A stretch of DNA of 42,757 nt from Paramacrobiotus richtersi (lineage: Eukaryota; Tardigrada; Eutardigrada; Parachela; Macrobiotidae). Below, piece after piece: positions 11,600-22,126 of the stretch; the first letter of the stretch is position 1; every line of letters starts with the position of its first letter. Made by a program: the position numbers and the translations under genes. The notes beneath the pieces were generated by a model that was given only the letters and a program-made list of their open reading frames with translations, had not been told where the DNA came from and ran no database searches. The stretch is taken from positions 1-42,757 of the forward strand of contig JAQGAU010000087.1 of assembly GCA_034698045.1 (NCBI GenBank). The letters are read 5' to 3'.

Positions 11600-12500
11600 T
11601 ATGTGCTCTGTGCTAGCTTGTGGTTCTCCTACCTTTATTGTACAGATGTCAAATCGTCAGTTTTTGACTGCAGGGTCATCGATCCCGGAGAACCAAGGAA
11701 CCTAACTAAAAGTGTCCATCTAAATAAGAATAAAGGTATATAATCTGGACTCGGGCCTTGATAATGATATCTTATGCTATGCAGATAAAAACTCAGTTAG
11801 TATTATCATTATTAGCATTATCATTACGTCACAAGAGCAGAAAAACCTCGTAAGGGACTTCTAGTCTGGTCGAACAGAAAAATAAATTGCATAAATAAAC
11901 TTGAACTAGATCACGGTATTTCAAGCTTACAATTTTCATCTATTGTCATGCACATGCATTAATAGATCATTGCGACATCGATATCGGGTAAGGACGATTT
12001 TTGGATATTTACAGTAACCATTTATCAAACAGCAGGAAAAAATATGCATTCTAAAATGGTGAAAACCCTTAAACAACATCAAATGCAATAATGTTAGCAG
12101 ACAGAACAGTTGGAAGCAATTGCAAATGCCCATACACTACGTTAATCTCTCAGACATACGGTTCACATATTACGCATGTGATCAAGGCTCATTATGACTG
12201 TGGGTAATATGTCAGGCTGACACTACCGTCTAAAATTCTATCAGATATTCAGTTTAAGCGGTTTGTTTAGACTGTAATGATGGCTAACATCAGAATGTTC
12301 TCTCCTCATTAACAAAATTTTCTTTTACGAATCTCCAGTGCAAAAAATCAGTTACTGTAATACGTTTGGAACAAAACAGCGAAAAATTTTATGTAATGGA
12401 TGGACTAACATATATTGCAGTAGTGCGTCGATGCTTTGACAGGAGAACATATCGCTGATGCTCTTGCTGGAGCTCCTCTGAGCGCGCAGGACGTTTTGCA
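11600..12500 (+). repeat. Dispersed repeat family E/F, copy 2
   Basis: Left part (GATCCCGGAGAACCAAGGAACCTAA) matches 18920-18950. The middle matches family E in copies 1 and 3. The right part (GAGAACATATCGCTGATGCTCTTGC) matches 9405-9425 of family F. This shows E and F are parts of one longer duplicated unit. Confidence 0.6.
12128..12141 (-). repeat. A-box-like word CGTAGTGTATGGGC
   Basis: Family E copy 2. Confidence 0.65.
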
Positions 12501-12699
12501 GCTCTAAAAACCGGGTGTACGTTTTATCGATTTTCTTCCCAGAGTTTTTGTTTCAAAGCTGACGCATGCATGGAGTTGTAAGGTCATGTTTTTGTGAGAA
12601 CGAAAATTACGGAATATACAGGTTTTATTGTGTAACCAAATCATCGAAGTCGAAAACCTTTATATTCCTTAAATTCATTCTTGCTAGCGCGCTGTAATC

Positions 12700-12935
12700 G
12701 CAAAGCATCTGTTATGAACCACTAAATGTTAACTGCAAAGCCCTAAAGAATTAGTAAAATGTGCATCAAAAACGGTAGGATGATATCAATCGAACGCTAG
12801 CGCAACACTTACAGTCAGTTGTACACATGGCATTCGTTACGATTCGTAGTTAAGCGGCTGTAAATTTCTTTTAAAATGAACGCGCCATTAATGCAAGTTG
12901 CCGTGAGGAAAACGTTCATAGTGTCGACGATGAAC
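12700..12935 (+). repeat. Dispersed repeat family D, partial copy 2 (left part)
   Basis: Matches the left part of the 31680-33020 copy: CAAAAACGGTAGGAT, ACATGGCATTCGT, then a diverged A-box word and the ATGCAAGTTGCCGT..GAAAACGTT block. It breaks off after about 12935. Confidence 0.5.
12845..12858 (+). repeat. A-box-like word, decayed (CGTAGTTAAGCGGC)
   Basis: Left site of family D copy 2, several mismatches. Confidence 0.4.
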
Positions 12936-13049
12936 TGGTTCTAAACATTTTTCTGATGTTGTTCTCTAGTTTTTCGCAATGTTTCGATCATAGGCGTGAT
13001 TCTGTCAGTTTTGGTATTAGTACTGTGAAACATGCGGAAAACTGGAAGT

Positions 13050-13063
13050 CGTAGAACATTGGC
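13050..13063 (+). repeat. A-box-like word CGTAGAACATTGGC
   Basis: The preceding 30 bp (TGTGAAACATGCGGAAAACT) resemble those before the site at 27410. Confidence 0.6.
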
Positions 13064-13202
13064 GATAAAAATTTTCAAATTCAGCCTATAGCAAGAGTTT
13101 CAGGAAATTGTGACACCCTAATCTGAGTTTCGTATTTAATTTTTATGTATCCGATGAGCACTTTAGATTTGTCTAATAGTTGTACAATGAAAGAATGACT
13201 GT

Positions 13203-13332
13203 ACTAATTAATCAAGCGATTCCAAACTCTGTCCACCATAGCGCTCAACGGCGAGATTCGACCATCAGCGTCCAAACAAAGGTCGCTCAAAACCACAACT
13301 ATAGTCGACAACACCTATTCGGTGCTATCCAA
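13203..13332 (+). repeat. Tandem repeat K, unit 1
   Basis: Shares TTAATCAAGCGATTC, AACTCTGTCCACCATAGCG, CGAGATTCGACCAT, CAAAGGTCGC and CCACAACTATAGTCGA with the unit at 13476, about 273 bp downstream. Read on the minus strand, GGTCGAATCTC (13253-13263) resembles a tRNA T-loop with one base lost. A shorter match is at 10885-10905. Confidence 0.55.
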
Positions 13333-13475
13333 GAACAGTGGCAATAACAACCTCCAAATTTAGACTGGATTAACGTGAATAAACTGCGATATCCTGATCT
13401 GACTTCCTTGTTGTTATATAAAATGTCTCTTAAGCACTTTGAATTTTTTAACACTTATAAGTTAGCAATTGCAAA

Positions 13476-13600
13476 GTTAATCAAGCGATTCGATCCAGAC
13501 TTTGACCACGATAGCTTAACAACAAGATTTAACCGTGACGGTTCCACAAAGGTCGCCGTAAACCGCAACCACAGTCGATGACAACCAAGATAGTACATGT
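13476..13600 (+). repeat. Tandem repeat K, unit 2
   Basis: Second unit of the pair at 13203: TTAATCAAGCGATTCGATCC, GACTTTGACCACGATAGC, CACAAAGGTCGCCGTAAACC, CAACCACAGTCGATGAC. Confidence 0.55.
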
Positions 13601-14506
13601 ACTACATTTCTGTTGTAGTACGGATATCTTGCAACAACTTGTCCATGGTACTGACACGTTTTTGATGCAGTCCTTAGTAGATCACATATACTTACTGCAT
13701 GTGTTATTTCGCAATGTGCTATTGGCGTGTGTTAATTATATCTTGCAACGATTTTTTAACTTTATCCACGTTGGCTAGTCCATCTGTCAAATTACCAACG
13801 AAGCAGACATCGCTCTTTCAGTGGGACAACTGTGACACTTTGCAAAATGTACCTACAGCGGTATACATTCATGAACAATACATTGTCTTAAGTCATACGA
13901 CAAAAACACAGAAAGGTTTAATGAAGCAGTGGCCATCCTCCCGGCTCTTGGAAGCAGTACATCCTCGAGCGCTCGATCAGCTATAGTCGCGCAGCACCGC
14001 GTGCCACTCCGCGAATTAAGGTCACTCCATGAAACTGATTTGCGCATGCAAATTTGCCAAAATGGAGTCACTCTGGTTGCGAAATAAATTGCGCGTTACA
14101 TTTCAACACAATGCCATCCTGTTGAAATCCTATCTTGAGGTGACGCGTGTCGATAAGTGTTATTCTTCGCTCAGAACGTGAACTGATTCTTACTTTATAT
14201 TCTTCAGCTGGCTTGTAAAATCGTTCCATACAGCCGTCTATTTGTACACAGACAATATGTGCTCCGGTTCAACATGTGAACAAAATATTATCTACCATAC
14301 TTCAAGCATCACTGATGCAGGTACTATACTGTACGCTGTACGTGTGACATTGGTAATTAAGCGAATGGACTAGTTATTGGCAGCTATGCCCACCAGTTGG
14401 CTGCTGGATACCTCCGCCGTACTGTGACAAATGCCACTGTAATGCCACACTAATCAGTAATGCATTCTACGTTCTACAGAGTGATAGTGTTTGGCATATG
14501 GACTGA

Positions 14507-14520
14507 CGTAGTGCAACGGT
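14507..14520 (+). repeat. A-box-like word CGTAGTGCAACGGT
   Basis: Family G copy 2; faces 15173. Confidence 0.6.
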
Positions 14521-15172
14521 TTATAGAAACGGAATGCGATATTTCGCTATGGTCTGATAGACTGATACGCAACGGTTTTCTGCATTCATAGTCCTGAAAC
14601 TTTTTCCCACAGTCGGACCAGACCGGTGATCCGTGATGCAAAAATAACACAAATGAAAATGATTTTCTTCCAACCCTTCTTTCGCACGAAAAGTCACTTG
14701 TTTTGCAGTAGATAGAATTTTGTTACACTTGAGGTATTTCACCAGGAACGTCGACCCGGACAGGCTTCTCCCTCTTTCATCGTGGCCGGCGCTGCACCCA
14801 TAAAGTTTGCGCTTGTCCAGCGTCCTGTCGATCTATCGGGAGAAAGCGTTCTGCAGCGCTCTATTTTCAACCAAGACATGTTCACTGTCTTTACACATTC
14901 CAAAAACAATGGTACAAATTTGTAAACTGCAAGAAAACCGCTAACCACATCGCTTCCTAGAAAGCAGCGGGATATACAAATCGCTATAGTGCAAATTTGA
15001 CTCTTTTATTACGAGAATAAAATCAAAGAACCACGCGCGATTTTGCAGGAAAACAGATTATGAAAGCAAATTGGTAGTTCCACGAAAAAAAAACAACGAG
15101 AAAAGATTTGCTCTAACAATAACATATAAACTTGTATCTACAAGCCATATTACTGGATGCAGGAGCGTCTAG

Positions 15173-15186
15173 GCCATTTCTCTACG
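15173..15186 (-). repeat. A-box-like word CGTAGAGAAATGGC
   Basis: Family H copy 2. Confidence 0.55.
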
Positions 15187-15596
15187 ATTTTACGACAAAT
15201 GAATACCTTGTCACATACTACACTAATCAAAATTAATTCGAACAATACCCTAATTTTTTTTAATTAAATAGAATTCTATTTATCACTTAGTCAATACAGT
15301 TTTGCTGAACACCCAAAAATCAGATCAAGAAACTTGTCCAAATTAGCGCGTGACTGGAGCGCTGCTGAAATGAGCTGTACATTACCACGCTGAATTCCAT
15401 ACATATCCTAATGAAGCTGCCGATACTTCGTAACGCACAATTTCTCGCTGATTACCAACAAACCGCGTGAAAAAATCCATTTAAACCAAAAATTTGTAAA
15501 CGGCTACATAATGCACAACGTATGGCTGCATGCAGCTTCTAAACTTAATTAAGCATCGCTGATAAATAAGGCTTAGCATCTTCTCCGGCCAGATTT

Positions 15597-15610
15597 CGTA
15601 GTGTCGTGGC
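15597..15610 (+). repeat. A-box-like word CGTAGTGTCGTGGC
   Basis: One mismatch, outside the repeat families I defined. Confidence 0.6.
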
Positions 15611-15949
15611 TGACACAATATCTAACGGCATTTTCTTGTCATGTGAGCTGGTTTTCGACACACACGGCATTCGTTTATGGTACAAACTCACTTGACTGAA
15701 ATACATTTTTTTCCAGTGAGCATCAAAAGGATCAAAAGCAGAACGGTTAAAAGACTCTTAGATAAACCGGGCTAGAAAATATAATCATAAAAAACTATTT
15801 TCAAGTGATAAAACATGTAAGCTCCGTGTAAGAGCAGTACAACAGCGACAGAACAAAACATTGTTTTTCCGTTTTTCCGCGTCCAACTCTACAGTTCGCA
15901 CAGTAACGCCCTTAATTTTATGGCTCATGCTCGTTGACTCGATTAAAGT

Positions 15950-16309
15950 ATGGCTCTTTTCTCATCGGCAACGAACAACAAATCAAAACTTATTAAACGG
16001 TCTTGGATGAGACGTACGCTCTACTGGAGACGCGCAGGGAGTAATTTGAGAATTCCCATGAAAGCCCGAATGTTTCAGACTGTAGAAACTTTAATGCATA
16101 TGAGATGTGACCGTGTCCGGAACGGAATCGCCGAGATCGACGATTCTGCTCCACCGCAAAATAATCCCACTAGCGATTGTCCGATGGGCCAGGCCATTAT
16201 CCTGACGCTGCATATTGAACGTTCAGACGTTACGTACAGTCTTGAATGTATGCTGTACTTAAGACAGCATAGTTTTTCAATTTTTCATTTTAACCATGTA
16301 AGTTGCTAA
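15950..16309 (+). CDS. Unassigned 119-codon ORF
   Basis: One of the longest ATG-started frames in the window. It is basic at the N terminus (KLIKRSWMRRTLYWRRAGSN) and mixed after (RNGIAEIDDSAPPQNNPTSD). No known motif, no signal peptide, no upstream TATA noted. It lies between repeat families H and D. Might be chance. Confidence 0.15.
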   Translation: MALFSSATNNKSKLIKRSWMRRTLYWRRAGSNLRIPMKARMFQTVETLMHMRCDRVRNGIAEIDDSAPPQNNPTSDCPMGQAIILTLHIERSDVTYSLECMLYLRQHSFSIFHFNHVSC

Positions 16310-16539
16310 CTAATCAAAACATTCTTGTGTCTTGTCGCGATGAGCGGAGCCATAGAGCGGCCAGTTTCATGAGCACATCGGCACGACGGCATGTTTAACG
16401 CGTATTAGCGGAAGTCTGGTTCCGGCTGCAGTCAGGCCTTCCCATGATGTCTGGTCAACTCGACACGCCATAAGTGTCAATACTCTCTCCATTCCGGTTC
16501 ACCGAAATTACCATTACGCGGCTATCGGATTAATTATCA

Positions 16540-16800
16540 TTAAAACCGCTGCACATGGATGAATACCAAAATGAAACACTTTGAAACAAATGCATGAAGA
16601 ACAAAAGATAATTATCAAACTAAATCACTGAGGAAAAGCTGCCCAAAAATACTAGTACTGTCAAAACATTATCGTGTTTTGGTACCGTTGGCATATATAT
16701 CAAACCCTTAATCAAACCCTTACTTATATATATTTGGAACCTCTAGCAGCCCCTGCACTACGATATGCTTGACACATTAATATAACAACGCTTAAAAACC
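16540..16800 (+). repeat. Dispersed repeat family D, partial copy 3 (middle)
   Basis: Shares with 32320-32580 the ordered blocks AATACCAAAATAAAACACTTTGA, the AATCACTGAGGAAAAGCTG-like block, TACTGTCAAAACATTATCGTGTTTT and TTGGAACCTCTAGCAGCC. It contains the A-box word on the minus strand at 16749-16762. Confidence 0.6.
16749..16762 (-). repeat. A-box-like word CGTAGTGCAGGGGC
   Basis: Middle site of family D copy 3; the same site in copy 5 (about 32532) is decayed. Confidence 0.65.
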
Positions 16801-16950
16801 TGTTGCGGCGAAAACCACACACAACGCGACTAACAATTGCAAGCTTTGCTATAATATGGCCTCGTGCTGATTATCTGGGAAGGGATCGCCGTCCGAACGT
16901 TTTTGAACTGAATACGTCGCCTCGTCAGGGAGAATTTCGTCCCTTAATTT

Positions 16951-17015
16951 CATGGCGCAGTGGCAGTGTTAGTCGGGAACACCGGTCTCGGGTTTCTCGG
17001 GTCGACTCCAGGATG
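16951..17015 (+). repeat. tRNA-like Pol III promoter module
   Basis: A box TGGCGCAGTGG (16953-16963) and B box GGGTCGACTCC (16999-17009, one mismatch to GGTTCGANTCC) at tRNA-like spacing. Cloverleaf stems are poor. The A-box end resembles the Ser/Leu-like modules at 9770 and 18040 but lies on the other strand. It is probably a SINE head. Confidence 0.5.
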
Positions 17016-17098
17016 TATATCACTTTTCTCTGATTTTCTGAGGGGCTCAGTTTTTTATCATGATAATTCAATCGTTAATTTTCGATTCAACCGATGTC

Positions 17099-17162
17099 CA
17101 GTAATACTCGAGTCAAGCACATACTGCTACTTAGTAGTATGTGCTTGACTCGAGTGTTACTG
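17099..17162. repeat. Near-perfect 64-bp hairpin
   Basis: Left arm 17099-17130 and right arm 17131-17162 are reverse complements with only a few mismatches, mostly at the centre, and almost no loop. The arm core ACTCGAGTCAAGCACATACT (17106-17125) is repeated exactly inverted. It could be a MITE remnant, a foldback left by DNA repair, or a small-RNA precursor; the tiny loop argues against a classical miRNA. Confidence 0.85.
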
Positions 17163-17490
17163 TGAGATGTTGCGTAGTGCACAGGCTATTTCTCAGTCCA
17201 TATACGGTCGACTGATCCGGTTTACGGCGGCTCATGTCTGTCAACGTAACTGATTTTGATGAAAACTCGCAAAGTTCTTCAAATGTATTTCCTATTATCT
17301 TTTTCGTAGGTGAGCGCCAGGTGTATCATTTCTGGAACTGGGCGTAGTTTTAATGTGATAGAATTTCCGACAGGTTGTTTGATTGGGACCAAGGGACGTT
17401 TGCGCCCGGAACGACTGTACAAAACGTATCCTGTACAGATGCGATTTTCACGAATAATAATCATGAACAAGGTTTTAAGAGCCTGATATC
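17163..17490 (-). repeat. Dispersed repeat family D, inverted partial copy 4
   Basis: Read on the minus strand, this matches 32605-32930: CTTGTTCATGATTATT, CAAACGTCCCTTGGTCCC, the CACCTGGCGCTCAC block, TTTGCGAGTTTTCATC and ACATGAGCCGCCGTAAAC. The match ends at the A-box word (17173-17186) directly next to the hairpin at 17099-17162, so the hairpin sits at the breakpoint of the copy. Confidence 0.65.
17173..17186 (+). repeat. A-box-like word CGTAGTGCACAGGC
   Basis: Right site of inverted family D copy 4, 11 bp from the hairpin. Confidence 0.5.
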
Positions 17491-17745
17491 ATCATGACAC
17501 AGTCGCTGGTGTCCGCTTCCGAGGCAGATGCTCCGTCTGGCACGGCGACCATGCACTCTTCTTCCACCAGCCGATCGACTGCTCGGCGCCTTCTGTAGAT
17601 GACTCAACCGATCCTGCATTTGCTGACAATAGAGTCTTAGCTGGAAGTGAGCAACCGTGCCGAACGGATATTGGGCGGGCACCATCGTTTGCGCTTTCAT
17701 TGTAGTCCGGCGGATGCAGCGTACGGCCGGATGAGGGAGTTAAGT
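17461..17745 (-). other. GC-rich coding-like segment next to inverted family D
   Basis: Minus strand opens at ATG 17698-17700 and reads MKAQTMVPAQYPFGTVAHFQ, LRLYCQQMQDRLS. After a one-base shift the reading RRRAVDRLVEEECMVAVPDG then ASASEADTSDCVMMISGS is the more protein-like. Family D homology takes over near 17490. The upstream end shares a GGCCGGATGAGGGAGT-like block with 6400. Not recognised; a degraded exon or transposon-borne gene are both possible. Confidence 0.25.
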
Positions 17746-17789
17746 AAGGCTGAAATAAAATTCTCGCGTAACCAACTGGATTGCGTAGA

Positions 17790-18240
17790 TCGGAATGTTA
17801 TTTAATGTTTTTGAACAAAACAACACCGTACTTCGGAGAATGGACGTTTTGCACGGCAGTGACGGCACACTGGCGCTCGAGTCGCATGCCTTCCTTGCAG
17901 ATCTCCACAAAATCCTCACATAACCAGAATATGAACAAAACTATCCGCATTTAAGGAATAAAGCTTACGAAGGAGTTCGCACTGCTTTTCAAGACACAAC
18001 GGGTCACCATAGTCACAAAAAATGCAAAAAAGTGTAGCAAGTCGGAATCGAACCGGAGACTCTACCGCCTTGTCTGACCAGCACTGCCACTCGACCACAA
18101 TGAAGTTCATAGAATTCAACGCAAAATATTTTCTCTAACGAGATGATACTGTACACACTGTCTCAATGTGCGCACGCTCACATTTCTTGCAATGTAGTAA
18201 TGCCCGGAAAGGCAGAAAAAGAAACAACGGAGAAAATCAG
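17790..18240 (+). repeat. Dispersed repeat family F with tRNA-like module, copy 2
   Basis: See 9340-9960; the two are among the best-preserved repeat pairs in the window, especially from AAAAATGCAAAAAAGTG to AGAAAAAGAAACAACGGAG (18018-18230). Confidence 0.65.
18040..18102 (-). repeat. tRNA-Ser/Leu-like Pol III promoter module (copy 2)
   Basis: Second copy of the module at 9770-9832. A box GTGGTCGAGTGGC at 18086-18098 and perfect B box GGTTCGATTCC at 18044-18054, both read on the minus strand. Both boxes are better kept than the surrounding repeat, as expected of a Pol III-driven repeat or of residual selection on the promoter. Confidence 0.65.
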
Positions 18241-18839
18241 AAAAATATTATAATATTATCAGAAAAACATTATGGGGAGACAACGTGGGAGTCTGGGAGA
18301 AACAGAACAGTAACGTATGAGAAGTTGATACCCGATGAGCAACTGCAACTCACAAAGCTCTGCCGAAAGCAGTTCCACCCAATTCTAACGAATTCACATA
18401 TCTGAAATTTATACCGATTCTTATTAGCACAAGAAACAGTAAGAATAACGGCACTGTCAAACGCTGCAACCGTATTACCCTCCACTATGCTTTAAATTAC
18501 ACATTAATCACTTAACTAGCTGTTTTTTGACGCACCAATCTATAGATGTAGGGTAACCGTTGGGTCTTAAAACGAGAGCATATTTTTCCTTGAAATATTT
18601 CTTGAATTAACCCTGAGGCTTGTTGAGATCCTGACTCTCCTGTCTTTTCTGGAAGAAAGTATTCCCGAAAATATTACAATGCCAACAGATCATACTGATA
18701 CTGCAAACGCAAAAACAGAGTGCAGAGAATGGTAGCACGAATATTAAATCACAATAAACAAAATTGAAATTGATGAAATTTTTGCACTGGTTCGATTGTA
18801 CATTGCTTAATTCTATTGCTATCATTATTAATTGTATTT

Positions 18840-19720
18840 ACTGTTAAACTTTGTCCATTTGTTGCATGTCATTTCGTCAGTTTCAGCCTGCGACGATATA
18901 ACATAAATAGTCAGCGATCCCGTAGAATTAAGAAACCTAAACAGAGGCGTCTGTCTAAACAAGTATAAGTCAATAAATGATTAAAATTAACCAGAGGTGC
19001 GGTAAACCAAGAGGCATTGGTCAAGTGACCTTTGCATCCTAGAACGCAATTTTCGGATAATTCACGCGGGCATCGTCGGAAGCAATTATAAAATTTTCGG
19101 TCTGACCTTTATATTTTATGCACGGCAGACAAATGGTTACATTACGTTCAGTCAGCATACTGCATACATCATAATATTTCAGCTGTGACATTTTCGCCCG
19201 TTGTTGCACGTGCTTTGCTATATTGTTGCGAGATCAGGTAAAAAAGTGACCGCTGAACGTTCGTGGTATTATCATTTATCAAACAGTAAGAAAAAATCTG
19301 GCATTCGAAAATGGTCAGTTAACTCGTGAACAGCGTCAACTGCAATGGCGGTAGATAGAGACAATTACAAAAGCTTGACCAAGTGCCCTTACACTACGTT
19401 AGTCTCTCAAAAGTACTTAATTCACATACAAGCTAGACGCTTGTGATCATAACCCATCATCCTTGTAGGTACAATGTTAGGCTAACACTTTTCAAAATTG
19501 ATCGAACTAAACATCTAACGCAGTTTCTTTAGGTGGACTAGCTATAATGATGGCTGGTACAAGAATGTAATTTAATTTTTGTTTCACCATTCTCCAATGG
19601 TAGTAAATATTCAGGTACCATCTTACGTTATACGAAATAATAATTTCCGCAGTAAGCGTCACTAGTTTTCGCTTCTGTTATTATTTAAATATTGTTATCC
19701 CTAATCTAAACAACCTGTTC
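18840..19720 (+). repeat. Dispersed repeat family E, copy 3
   Basis: Matches copies at 8770 and 11600 throughout: AGCGATCCCGTAGAATTAAG, TTGTTGCACGTGC, ATCATTTATCAAACAGTAAG, AAGTGCCCTTACACTACG, TAATGATGGCTGG, CAGTAAGCGTCACTAGTTTT. Here it lies after, not before, the F plus tRNA-like module, so the order is permuted relative to copy 1. Confidence 0.6.
19385..19398 (-). repeat. A-box-like word CGTAGTGTAAGGGC
   Basis: Family E copy 3. Confidence 0.6.
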
Positions 19721-20194
19721 CGAATCCGCTACAGACGATAACCGTCAAAACAATGAAATTTTTATTCCAAATCCTGATGTGTAAAAGTGATAGCTTTACG
19801 GTTTTTTAAAGTTGTGTTTCATTTATTTCTAATATTAATTCTTCCCTTCCAATCGTCTCAGATAACACAACTATGCAAAGACAAATAAGTCAAAAGTTTA
19901 TTTCAATTTATTCAAACATTTACAGTTATTCACTCAAAAATAATCAGAAAAATAATCGGAAAGATATTCGAAATACAGTATCATTTACTAAAAATTAAGT
20001 AAACATTTATGCAAAATTATTCAACAGCTTCACATCAAAACCAGCTCTGTTTACTACTGTACCATGGTCTTATGTGTGCACACGCACTCAGTTTTCTTGG
20101 TTTGTTTTTTTAAACCAGCTTTTGTATTCGCCGTATCGCATATTACACTCACACGTTCTCATCTGTTGATTTTTCCCTATGGTACGGTAATTCG

Positions 20195-20480
20195 ATCGGG
20201 CTATAGACTGCAGCAGGCTATACGGACCGCTATATTGCAAACTTAATTATTTTACTATGAGAAAATAAACTCGAAGAACAAATCGCGATTTAACAAAGAA
20301 AGAGATTCCAAAAACAATTGGCACTGACCACGAAACCAGATTTCTTGTTATGTGACTATCGGATATCTGCAAATCACAGTACTGAATGCAGGAACGGCCA
20401 AGCCACTGCTCTACGATTTTACAGCAATTCAGTACCTTATCACATACTGAAACTAGTCAAGATCAATTCGTGAAATATCC
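20195..20480 (+). repeat. Dispersed repeat family H, copy 3
   Basis: Right part only of the G/H unit: GGCTATACGGACCGCTATAT, CAAACTTAATTATTTTACTA, ATGCAGGAACGGCC, CCACTGCTCTACGATTTTAC, TACCTTATCACATACTGAAAC. The G part is missing. Confidence 0.6.
20402..20415 (-). repeat. A-box-like word CGTAGAGCAGTGGC
   Basis: Family H copy 3; the 17-bp CGTAGAGCAGTGGCTTG recurs at 27410. Confidence 0.7.
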
Positions 20481-20769
20481 AGCAATCCTAGAATAATATT
20501 TTCTTTCACAGTATCGCGTTATTACAGAACGGTTACACTCAATCATGCCAGCCACAGTGATAAATAAATTATTATTGTGCACGAGTGAACAGCAGAACTA
20601 TAGGAAGTACGGAAGTGAACTTCCTGCCAGTTCGATCTGATACTAGTATTCAGCAAAACTGCAAATGTCTGATACCGCTTAAATTAGGATACTAGCAAGC
20701 CTGCAGCCAACAATGGTTGGAAAAATTCATTCAAAACAAAGATATGTTACTTACTACACAACGCTACGC

Positions 20770-21200
20770 CACGTACGCTCTCAAGGTTAACTGTGCAAGA
20801 AATAGTAAATTAGTAATTACAGACGGACAACTCGACAAATAATAAATCAAAGTTATTCGAAATCTATGAATAAACGAGAAAATGGCGGTAACAATAAATT
20901 CTGTGCAAAAATGAGCATGTTGTTTGTCGAGATGTGAGCTGTGCTTGCTCTGTGTACTGGTGATCACTGATATGCAGAAATACCGTAGTATATGGGCTGT
21001 ATCCCCACGTCGTTTGAAATCGTGTGCGCCTAACACAGTTAGATCAATATGGCTTGTCCTGATTCACTTCTCAGTGTTGTTTTTTTCACTGCTAAAAAGT
21101 GAAACACCGACACCGTGTGTTCCCAAGTTCCGCACATAAAGCTGTAAATAAAGGGACACATGATTAAAATGAAGACTGGTCCGCGGCGCGGCGTTAAAGC
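20770..21200 (+). repeat. Dispersed repeat family B, copy 2
   Basis: Colinear with 8150-8450 across 20890-21100. Its left part, TGTGCAAGAAATAGTA through TACAGACGGACAACTC (20790-20835), also recurs at about 31300-31345, so the element is longer than copy 1 shows. Its right edge runs into the GATTAAAATGAAG block that begins family C at 33.6 kb. Confidence 0.5.
20984..20997 (+). repeat. A-box-like word CGTAGTATATGGGC
   Basis: Family B copy 2. Confidence 0.6.
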
Positions 21201-21401
21201 TGCATAAAAACTCTAATTCGATAAAAAAATGACGACATGAGGTTTCACCTCAGTAAAAGCAACAACGGCTGGGCTTTCACAGCTTTTACCACTTCAAAAT
21301 GGCGATTTTGCTTTTACTTTTCCCCGGCCGGGAACCCGTGTATAAACTAGAGCAATATAATGTTGCGACCACTATACGCCCAAAACGAACAACTCACAGT
21401 A

Positions 21402-21690
21402 TTAGAATTTAGCACGAAAGCAGAAGATGCAAGAGTATATGGGAACAAAACAGCATTCCCAACATGAGATAACGAAAAACAGTCCCCCAAAACAGTCAAT
21501 TATGCTTTTTATACTGAAGTACGCACAAAATCCAATTAAAAATGGAACAATTAAGCAACCGCTAAAATTTATTACTTTAGAAGTACTGGAAAAAATATTT
21601 ACCAATACGAAGCGGAAGCCTACTGCTAAAATTAGTGGGCAAGAAGGATTTGAGTCACTAAGTGATTTATAAAAAAGCGTTACGACACCG
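21402..21690 (-). repeat. Dispersed repeat family C, inverted left part
   Basis: Read on the minus strand this matches 33670-33900: AGTGACTCAAATC, CCCACTAATTTTAGCAGTA, GCGGTTGCTTAATTGTT and GACTGTTTTGGG. The short ORFs at 21402-21605 (-) and 21427-21672 (+) are open only by chance. It is followed 80 bp later by a forward right part of the same family. Confidence 0.6.
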
Positions 21691-22053
21691 CAGGTGTTTA
21701 ATTCGGCCGTCGAAGCATAATTAATGTGGTACTGCTATGTGGTCAGAAACTGCTGCGCAGTTGATTTTCCCAGGATTTCTTTTTTGATAATGTTTTGGAC
21801 AATCAGCAGTTTTTTCATTCGGGTATTGTTATCGTTTCGATTTTCGCGTCTACAGGCGCTAGTTTTTGGATTTTTTTATTCTTCTGGCAGAAATGGCTTG
21901 TCCGTCGAAGTATACGGTCTGTATAGCATTACCAAAGAGTTCAGGACTCTACCATAGCGAGGGGTGAGAACGCAAACAAAAACTGACGTATTTTGGTGGC
22001 GTGCAAGTTTGTGTGTACCATTCGTATGTGTAAGTGAAACACAACATTTTTGT

Positions 22054-22067
22054 GCCAATGGACTACG
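22054..22067 (-). repeat. A-box-like word CGTAGTCCATTGGC
   Basis: Left arm of the inverted pair with 22127. Confidence 0.65.
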
Positions 22068-22126
22068 ATCCTTCAGCTACAGATACTGCGTAATGATGTC
22101 TTCGGGCTCCGCTGCAACGGAGGAGA

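Larger units (their letters stand above)
14320..15230 (+). repeat. Dispersed repeat family G/H, copy 2
   Basis: Counterpart of 10030-10910, about 75-80% identical by eye over most of its length. Ends with GAATGCAGG-like and CTCTACGATTTTACGACAAA blocks and TACCTTGTCACATACTACAC, shared with 20380-20470. Confidence 0.7.
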
